19,396 nt of DNA, from contig CAMVYG010000013.1 in assembly GCA_947171615.1 (NCBI GenBank), positions 1-19,396 on the forward strand, read 5' to 3'. Of the stretch, positions 14,389 through 19,396 are shown one piece after another. Source of the stretch: an uncultured Clostridia bacterium. Its GTDB lineage: Bacteria; Bacillota; Clostridia; Oscillospirales; Acutalibacteraceae. A model generated the notes under the pieces. It worked only from the letters and a program-made list of their open reading frames with translations, made no database searches and had not been told where the DNA came from. Position numbers and translations under genes: made by a program. Each line of letters opens with the position of its first letter. The first letter of the stretch is position 1.

Positions 14389-16080
14389 ATGAAGGAAACC
14401 GCCGATTTGGATATTCTTTGTGCTGTGGGCGTGCCGGCGGCCCAGGGCGGAGCACTGTACAACTGCTGTGCGGTGTTTCACCGGGGACGGCTTTTGGGGC
14501 TGCCCGCAAAGGAAAATATTCCCAATTATTCAGAATTTTATGAAGGCAGATATTTTTCTCCCGCTCCTGCGGCTTTTGAGGTGCGGTACGCGGGGCAAAC
14601 TGCTCTGCTGGGAAAAAATCTGCTTTTTTCCTGTGAAAACATACCGGAGCTTTGCTTTGGCGTGGAGATCTGTGAGGATCTGTGGGGGGTGGAGCCGCCC
14701 AGCGGAAGGCTGGCCCGAAACGGCGCTACCGTGATTTTGAATCCTTCCTGCAGTGACGAGACGGTGGGGAAGGCCGAGTACCGGCGGGAGCTGGTCAAGT
14801 CCTGGTCTGCCCATTTGCTGGCGGGTTATGTGTACGCCGACAGCGGCTGGGGAGAATCCACCACGGATATGGTGTTTGCCGGCCATGACATGATTGCGGA
14901 AAACGGATCCCTGCTGGGGGAAAGCAAGCTTTTTACCACCGGGCTTCTCACAGCGGAGCTTGACTTGGAGCGCCTTCTTCAGGAACGCCGCCGCATGAAT
15001 ACCTGGCAGGAGCGGCGGCAGCCGGAAATGCAGATGGTTTCCTTCCGCTATGAGGAAGAAACGCTTCGGGATTTTGTTCCCAGCCGGGAATTTTCCAGAT
15101 ATCCCTTTGTGCCCCAGGATCAGGCGGGCCTTTCCGACCGATGCAGCCGTATTTTGACCATACAGGCGATGGGGCTTGCCACCCGTCTTTCCCATATTGG
15201 CTGCAAAAACGCGGTGCTGAATCTTTCCGGCGGGCTGGATTCCACCCTAGCCCTGTTGGTGGCGGTGCGGGCTTTTGACCGCCTGGGTCTTCCCAGAACT
15301 GGCATCCATACTCTGTCCCTGCCCTGCTTCGGCACCACCAGCCGCACAAAGAGCAATGCCCAGAAAATCGCGGAGGAGCTGGGGGTAAGCTTCCGGGAGA
15401 TTTCCATTGAAAAAGCAGTGCGTCAGCATTTTGCGGATATCGGCCAGAGCGAGGATGATCTGGACGTGACCTTTGAAAACTCTCAGGCCAGAGAACGCAC
15501 CCAGGTGGCAATGGACGTGGCAAACCAGTGCGGCGGCATTGTGATCGGCACCGGGGACCTTTCAGAGCTTGCCCTGGGCTGGGCAACCTATAATGGAGAT
15601 CACATGTCCATGTATGGGGTGAACGCTTCCATTCCGAAAACGCTGGTACGGCATCTGGTAAAATATGAGGCTGAGCGCAGCGGAGACGCTTTGCGGCAGG
15701 CCCTGGAGGATGTATTGGATACGCCGGTCAGCCCGGAGCTGCTGCCTCCAAAGGACGGCGAGATCGCCCAGAAAACAGAAGAACTGGTAGGCCCCTATGA
15801 GCTTCATGATTTCTTCCTTTACTATATGCTTCGCTTTGGTTTTGGGCCCGGAAAGATTTACCGTATGGCATGCCGGGCCTTTGCAGGAGAATATACGCCG
15901 GAAACGGTAAAGCACTGGCTTTCCACCTTCTATCGGCGGTTCTTTACCCAGCAGTTTAAGCGCTCCTGCCTGCCGGACGGCCCCAAGGTGGGCTCTGTGA
16001 CCCTTTCTCCCAGAGGAGATTTCAGAATGCCCAGCGATGCGCATTTTGAAGTATGGAGAAGAGAGATAGAAAAGCTGTAA
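14389..16080 (+). CDS. nadE: glutamine-dependent NAD+ synthase, amino end damaged
   Basis: The open frame from this ATG gives 563 residues; the intact enzyme is about 640. It amidates deamido-NAD to NAD+ using ATP and glutamine-derived ammonia. The glutaminase (nitrilase-like) part retains Lys in LPAKENIPNYSEFYEGRYF and Cys in FGVEICEDLW. The catalytic Glu lies upstream of this ATG in the same open frame (see 14249-14388). The synthetase part is complete: SGGLDS P-loop at about residues 281-286, GTGDLSELALGWATYNGDH, MYGVNASIPKTLV and VGSVTLSPRGDFRMPSDA. ATG 14389 lacks a clear ribosome-binding site and is used only because it is the first ATG in frame. An ammonia-dependent remnant or a pseudogene are both possible. 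Confidence 0.85.
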   Translation: MKETADLDILCAVGVPAAQGGALYNCCAVFHRGRLLGLPAKENIPNYSEFYEGRYFSPAPAAFEVRYAGQTALLGKNLLFSCENIPELCFGVEICEDLWGVEPPSGRLARNGATVILNPSCSDETVGKAEYRRELVKSWSAHLLAGYVYADSGWGESTTDMVFAGHDMIAENGSLLGESKLFTTGLLTAELDLERLLQERRRMNTWQERRQPEMQMVSFRYEEETLRDFVPSREFSRYPFVPQDQAGLSDRCSRILTIQAMGLATRLSHIGCKNAVLNLSGGLDSTLALLVAVRAFDRLGLPRTGIHTLSLPCFGTTSRTKSNAQKIAEELGVSFREISIEKAVRQHFADIGQSEDDLDVTFENSQARERTQVAMDVANQCGGIVIGTGDLSELALGWATYNGDHMSMYGVNASIPKTLVRHLVKYEAERSGDALRQALEDVLDTPVSPELLPPKDGEIAQKTEELVGPYELHDFFLYYMLRFGFGPGKIYRMACRAFAGEYTPETVKHWLSTFYRRFFTQQFKRSCLPDGPKVGSVTLSPRGDFRMPSDAHFEVWRREIEKL

Positions 16081-16218
16081 ATATGACAAACCCGCATCGC
16101 TTGTGATGCGAGTTATACGGTATGGAAAAGAGAAATTGAAAACTTGTGATTTTGTCATATACGCGTCGCTTGTGACGCGCATTGCGCAGTGTGAAAAAGG
16201 AAGATAGAGGAAAAGCTG
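16051..16218 (+). repeat. 69-bp tandem repeat duplicating the nadE tail plus a palindrome
   Basis: The unit begins with the last 30 nt of nadE (VWRREIEKL-stop, 16051-16080) followed by 39 nt containing a palindrome. Copy 2 starts exactly 69 nt later at 16120 and still reads VWKREIENL-stop. Copy 3 starts after another 69 nt at 16189 and reads V-stop-KRKIEEKL, without the palindrome half. The palindromes are CGCATC-GCTTGT-GATGCG (16093-16110) and CGCGTC-GCTTGT-GACGCG (16162-16179). ATATGACAAA (16081-16090) and TTTGTCATAT (16151-16160) form an additional 10-bp inverted repeat. Confidence 0.85.
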
Positions 16219-16252
16219 CCCCTATCAGCTTTTTAGCTGATAGGAGTAGCTT
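16213..16252 (+). terminator. long hairpin between nadE repeats and the dehydrogenase
   Basis: CCTATCAGCT (16221-16230) and AGCTGATAGG (16235-16244) pair perfectly around TTTT. AAGCT and AGCTT extend the stem past a small internal mismatch. The following CTTTCAAT is only a weak U-tract. It may end nadE transcription or act in the leader of the next gene, whose ribosome-binding site begins at 16261. Confidence 0.45.
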
Positions 16253-16278
16253 CTTTCAATAGGAAGGAGCTTTGTCAC

Positions 16279-17301
16279 ATGAATCGGACGATCCATATTT
16301 TATCAGTCATTCCATTGGAGGAAAAGCATAAAAAGTTACTGGAAGCCGCGGCGCCGGAAGGAGAGTTCCGATTTCGTGCTCCGGTGGGGGAGGCCCTTGA
16401 TCCTCGGCTCCCGTTTCACGATTTGATCGATCGGCCTGTTTTAACACAGGAGGATGTGGAGTGGGCTGATGTGCTTTTGGGAAATCTCTCGCCTCAAATG
16501 CTTTCCGGCACGGAGCTTTTGTGGGTGCAGACCGGAAGCGCCGGGGTGGAGCCTTACCTGAAGCCCGGCGTGCTGAGAGAGCAGACTTTACTTACCAATG
16601 CTACCGGAGCATACGGCTTGGCTATTGCGGAGCATATGCTGGGAATGCTGTTGGAGCTGCTAAAGAAGCTGGAACTGTATCGGGACGCTCAGCAAAACGG
16701 AAGCTGGGGCTCTCAGGGTGCGGTAAAATCCCTGTTTGGCGCTGCGGTGCTGGTGCTGGGCATGGGCGATATCGGCGGAGAATTCGGCTGGCGGTGCAAG
16801 GCGCTGGGTGCAAAGGTCATCGGCGTGCGCAGGGCCAACCGGGAAAAGCCGGACTATGCCGATCAGGTTTGTCTTTTGGAGGAGCTGAACGGGCTGCTGC
16901 CCCAGGCGGATGTAGTGGCAGTGACTCTGCCGGGAACGGAAGCCACCAAAGGGCTTCTGAACCGGGAGCGCATTGCCCGCATGAAGGACGGCGCGGTGCT
17001 TTTGAACGTGGGCCGGGGCAGCATCGTAGATACGGAAGCCCTGTGTGACGCCCTGGAAAGTGGAAAGCTTTCCGGCGCGGGCCTGGATGTGACTGACCCG
17101 GAGCCGCTGCCGCCAGAGCACCGTTTATGGAAGCTTCCCACTGCGGTGATCACACCCCACGTTTCCGGGTTTTATCATCTGAAAGAGACTCACGATCGGA
17201 ACGTGGGAAATATCGCGGAAAATATTGGGCATTTCTGTAAAGAGGACCCCCTGAAAAACCAGATCGATTTTTCTACAGGATATAAAAGGACAGGGACTTG
17301 A
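16279..17301 (+). CDS. D-2-hydroxyacid dehydrogenase, NAD-binding
   Basis: A 340-residue cytosolic oxidoreductase that interconverts a 2-oxoacid and the D-2-hydroxyacid with NAD(P)H. The nucleotide-binding motif VLVLGMGDIGGEFG has glycines at 161, 163 and 166. The catalytic set is Arg246 in LLNVGRGSIVDT, Glu275 in LDVTDPEPLPPEHRLW and His294 in VITPHVSG. The residue after strand beta-B is in VRRANR, a basic pair that may favour NADPH over NADH (inference). The N-terminal substrate domain (WADVLLGNLSPQML, LLWVQTGSAGVEPYL) resembles phosphoglycerate-dehydrogenase-like and GhrA-like members, so the substrate is open. The start is supported by AGGAAGGAG (16261-16269). Confidence 0.92.
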   Translation: MNRTIHILSVIPLEEKHKKLLEAAAPEGEFRFRAPVGEALDPRLPFHDLIDRPVLTQEDVEWADVLLGNLSPQMLSGTELLWVQTGSAGVEPYLKPGVLREQTLLTNATGAYGLAIAEHMLGMLLELLKKLELYRDAQQNGSWGSQGAVKSLFGAAVLVLGMGDIGGEFGWRCKALGAKVIGVRRANREKPDYADQVCLLEELNGLLPQADVVAVTLPGTEATKGLLNRERIARMKDGAVLLNVGRGSIVDTEALCDALESGKLSGAGLDVTDPEPLPPEHRLWKLPTAVITPHVSGFYHLKETHDRNVGNIAENIGHFCKEDPLKNQIDFSTGYKRTGT

Positions 17302-17378
17302 TGCAGGAGAATAGATGTTGGATTCTTCGCTCTCCCTCTGGGTTAAGCGTGTGCTGCAAATTTTCTCAAAACCCACCG

Positions 17379-17451
17379 TCCAGTATCTAGCATCCAGTAT
17401 CTAAAATCCCTTCTCTAACGACTAACAACTAACAGCTAACAACTAAATTCT
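17379..17451 (+). repeat. two short tandem repeats (14-bp and 7-bp units)
   Basis: TCCAGTATCTA occurs at 17379-17389 and again at 17393-17403, a 14-bp period. From 17417 a heptamer follows: AACGACT, AACAACT, AACAGCT, AACAACT, and a decayed AAATTCT. The block ends just before the cysteine desulfurase ribosome-binding site, within a 163-bp intergenic stretch that otherwise shows no clear promoter. Confidence 0.8.
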
Positions 17452-17464
17452 GAAAGGTAATCCT

Positions 17465-18598
17465 ATGGCAGAGCATTATTTGGATAACAGCGCCACTACC
17501 CCGGTGCTGCGGGAAGCGGCGGAAAAGGCCTTTGCGGTCATGACGGAGGAATTCGGCAATCCTTCCTCCCTTCACAGCAAAGGATTTCACGCCCGGCAGG
17601 AGCTGGAAGCGGCCAGGGGCCTTATTGCCGCCCGGTTGGGGGCAAAGCCCGAAGAGATCGTGTTTACTTCCGGCGGGACAGAAGCCAATAACCTGGCTCT
17701 GCTTGGCGGGGCAGAGGCGGGAAAACGCCGGGGGAATAAAATCGTCACCACGGCGGTGGAGCATGATTCGGTGCTGAACCCTGTGCGGGAGCTGGAAAAG
17801 CAGGGCTTTGAGGTGGTTTTTCTGAAACCCGATGCTTCCGGAAAAATCTCCGAAGAGCAAATAGCAGAGGCCATTGACGATAAAACGATCCTGGTCAGCG
17901 TTATGCTGGTCAATAATGAAACGGGAGCCATTTTTCCGGTGCAGGCGGCGGCAAAAGCCATTCAGCGAAAAAAATCTCCCGCGCTGCTGCATACAGACTG
18001 CGTACAGGCCTTTGGCAAGCTGGATTTTACTCCTCAACGGCTGGGAGTGGATCTTCTCACCATCAGCGCCCATAAGCTGCATGGGCCGAAAGGAGCGGGA
18101 GCCCTTTATCTTCGCAAGGGCGTTCGCATTGTGCCCCGTACCTGGGGCGGAGGCCAGGAAAAGGGGCTTCGATCCGGTACGGAAAGCGTTCCGCTGTTCT
18201 GTGCTTTCGGGGAAGCAGTACGCCTGCTGCCCAAAACGGCGGAAACGTTGTCCCGCATAGAAAAGTTGAATCTTCTCCTGCGGGAAAAGCTTTCCGCTCT
18301 GCCGGGGGTGGAAATCAATTCCCCGCCGGATGGCCTGCCGTATCTTCTGAATTTTTCCGCCGGGGCTGTCCGGGCGGAAACTATGCTGCATTTTCTTTCG
18401 GAACGGGGGATTTTTGTATCCTCCGGTTCCGCCTGTGGAAAGGCAAAGCCCAGCCATGTGCTTGCCGCCATGGGGCTTTCCAGGGAACGGATCGCTTCCT
18501 CTCTTCGGGTCAGTTTTTCCCGGTTCAGCACAGCAGAAGATGTGGAAGCGCTGGTGTTGGCGTTGGAAGAAGGGCTGAAGACCATTCGGCATGAGTGA
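17465..18598 (+). CDS. cysteine desulfurase (NifS/IscS type)
   Basis: A 377-residue PLP enzyme that removes sulfur from cysteine as an enzyme-bound persulfide for Fe-S clusters or thiolated cofactors. It starts with YLDNSATTPV, typical of the family. PLP contacts are SGGTEANN (69-76), His100 in VEHDSVL, Asp178 in HTDCVQAFGK and Lys204 in ISAHKLHGPKG. The persulfide cysteine is Cys324 in SSGSACGKAKPSHVL. The short active-site loop with SGSAC fits group I/NifS-like Clostridial enzymes. The ATG is preceded by AAAGGT. No scaffold protein (IscU/NifU), ThiI or MnmA follows within the window, so its acceptor is unknown. Confidence 0.94.
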   Translation: MAEHYLDNSATTPVLREAAEKAFAVMTEEFGNPSSLHSKGFHARQELEAARGLIAARLGAKPEEIVFTSGGTEANNLALLGGAEAGKRRGNKIVTTAVEHDSVLNPVRELEKQGFEVVFLKPDASGKISEEQIAEAIDDKTILVSVMLVNNETGAIFPVQAAAKAIQRKKSPALLHTDCVQAFGKLDFTPQRLGVDLLTISAHKLHGPKGAGALYLRKGVRIVPRTWGGGQEKGLRSGTESVPLFCAFGEAVRLLPKTAETLSRIEKLNLLLREKLSALPGVEINSPPDGLPYLLNFSAGAVRAETMLHFLSERGIFVSSGSACGKAKPSHVLAAMGLSRERIASSLRVSFSRFSTAEDVEALVLALEEGLKTIRHE

Positions 18599-18645
18599 AC
18601 AAGCCGATTTTGAATATGTTGAACCTCGGTTTGTAAGGAGAAAGT

Positions 18646-19314
18646 ATGAAAATCGAAAATAATGTGCTGAAGCACTACCTGCGAAATGTTTATTTTATCA
18701 CCGGCACCGCCTATGCGGGAAAATCCACCATGGTAAAAATGTTGGCGGACCGGTACGATATGATCTTCTGCGGCGAAAATTACCACAGCGCTGTCAGCGA
18801 TTTGATCGCGGAGCCTGAAATTCAGCCGGATCTTTGTTATATGCGGCAAATGAAGGACTGGAAGGAGTTTGTAACGCGTTCTCCGGAGGAATATGAGCGC
18901 TGGATCTATGGTGTTTCCAGAGAAGCGGCCGGATTTGAGATCGCGGAGCTGATCTCCCTGTCCAGAGAGAAAAAGGTGATCGTAGATACCAATATTCCCA
19001 TACCGCTGCTCCGGGAGCTGTCGGACTATCATCGGGTGGTGGTGATGCTGTCTCCCCAAAGCATGAGCGTGGAGCGCTTCTTTGACCGCAGCGATCCCGA
19101 AAAGCAGTTTCTCCTCAGTGTGATAGAAGGCTGTGAGGAACCCCAAAAGGTCATGGAAAATTACAGGGCCGGACTAAGCCGCATCAATAGCAGGGAGCAT
19201 TTTGATGAGTACGCCGACAGTGGCTTTTATACGATCCTGCGGGAAGATAATGGAAAAGATACCAGAAATGAAGTGTGTGATAAAATAGCAAAACACTTCG
19301 GACTGTGTGAGTAG
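18646..19314 (+). CDS. P-loop kinase-like/AAA protein of unknown function
   Basis: A 222-residue protein. After a short N-terminus comes YFITGTAYAGKSTMVKMLA, with Walker A G20TAYAGKS27. VIVDTNIP (about 106-113) is a plausible Walker B-like strand. The topology resembles small-molecule or shikimate-type kinases more than true AAA+ ATPases: no sensor or arginine-finger motif is recognisable. Aromatic and acidic stretches (MRQMKDWKEFVTRSPEEYERW) could form a substrate lid. The ATG is supported by AAGGAG at 18636-18641. It follows the desulfurase by 47 nt, so cotranscription is likely. I do not recognise a specific family or substrate. Confidence 0.75.
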   Translation: MKIENNVLKHYLRNVYFITGTAYAGKSTMVKMLADRYDMIFCGENYHSAVSDLIAEPEIQPDLCYMRQMKDWKEFVTRSPEEYERWIYGVSREAAGFEIAELISLSREKKVIVDTNIPIPLLRELSDYHRVVVMLSPQSMSVERFFDRSDPEKQFLLSVIEGCEEPQKVMENYRAGLSRINSREHFDEYADSGFYTILREDNGKDTRNEVCDKIAKHFGLCE

Positions 19315-19396
19315 TTCTGTGCTTTGGTGCGCTGGCGGCCTCCTCCTGATATCACGGAACAGGGTGACGGCGGGATTCAGCGATTGACGCTGCAAG

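Noticed and set aside
16081..16180. CRISPR-like array at the nadE repeats
   Set aside because: The repeated part includes coding sequence and there are only two to three copies without unique spacers, so it is a tandem duplication.
17429..18592. 387-codon open frame on the minus strand opposite the cysteine desulfurase
   Set aside because: The plus strand encodes every PLP-enzyme motif; the antisense frame has no ribosome-binding site or recognisable domain.
18106..19146. 346-codon minus-strand frame across the desulfurase end and the P-loop gene
   Set aside because: It overlaps two supported plus-strand genes and has no family features.
19315..19396. Open frame at the right edge (GTG about 19327 onward)
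   Set aside because: It is too short to judge, has no ribosome-binding site, and shows no recognisable motif before the window ends.

Overview
The window looks like a chromosomal segment of a low-to-mid G+C Firmicute, most likely a gut member of class Clostridia (Oscillospiraceae/Ruminococcaceae-like). The evidence is flavin-dependent ThyX instead of ThyA, strong AAAGGAG/GGGAGG ribosome-binding sites, the MltG then U32-peptidase order also found in Bacillus, VanW and MGDG-synthase-type envelope proteins, and an ECF sigma factor next to a bacterial serpin. I see no rRNA, tRNA, CRISPR array, transposase or phage gene.

Layout. Positions 2-904 hold a left-truncated GNAT-like acyltransferase, followed by an XRE-type membrane regulator (1022-1531) and a terminator. 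On the minus strand, 4312 down to 1667 is one apparent operon: an ECF sigma factor, a membrane-anchored serpin whose start overlaps the sigma gene, and a small lipoprotein. Two perfect inverted repeats lie in the sigma leader. A SAM methyltransferase (4681-5412) follows a stretch rich in small hairpins. From 5612 to 10997 runs a plus-strand housekeeping cluster: thyX, tmk, a DJ-1/PfpI protein, 5-formyl-THF cyclo-ligase, mltG, and a TrhP-like U32 gene interrupted by one in-frame TAG. A 22-bp perfect hairpin separates it from a convergent MGDG-synthase/UgtP-like glycosyltransferase (12332-11184, minus). A divergent VanW lipoprotein (12653-14209) is followed by nadE, whose 5' end appears to have an internal deletion with a frame change. 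Behind nadE is a 69-bp tandem repeat that duplicates the end of the gene together with a palindrome. A D-2-hydroxyacid dehydrogenase, a NifS/IscS-type cysteine desulfurase and an unrecognised P-loop protein close the window.

How genes work together. ThyX makes dTMP using methylene-THF, Tmk phosphorylates it, and the cyclo-ligase returns 5-formyl-THF to the folate pool. MltG, VanW and the glycosyltransferase act at the envelope. The sigma/serpin/lipoprotein operon has the genetic layout of an ECF sigma/anti-sigma pair, but a protease-trapping serpin occupies the extracytoplasmic sensor position. This is the most promising candidate for an undescribed system here. The functional link is inferred from gene order, overlap and topology, not shown.

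Two conserved genes carry apparent lesions (the U32 TAG codon and the nadE 5' end). They could be real pseudogenes, recoding events or assembly errors; the sequence alone cannot decide.
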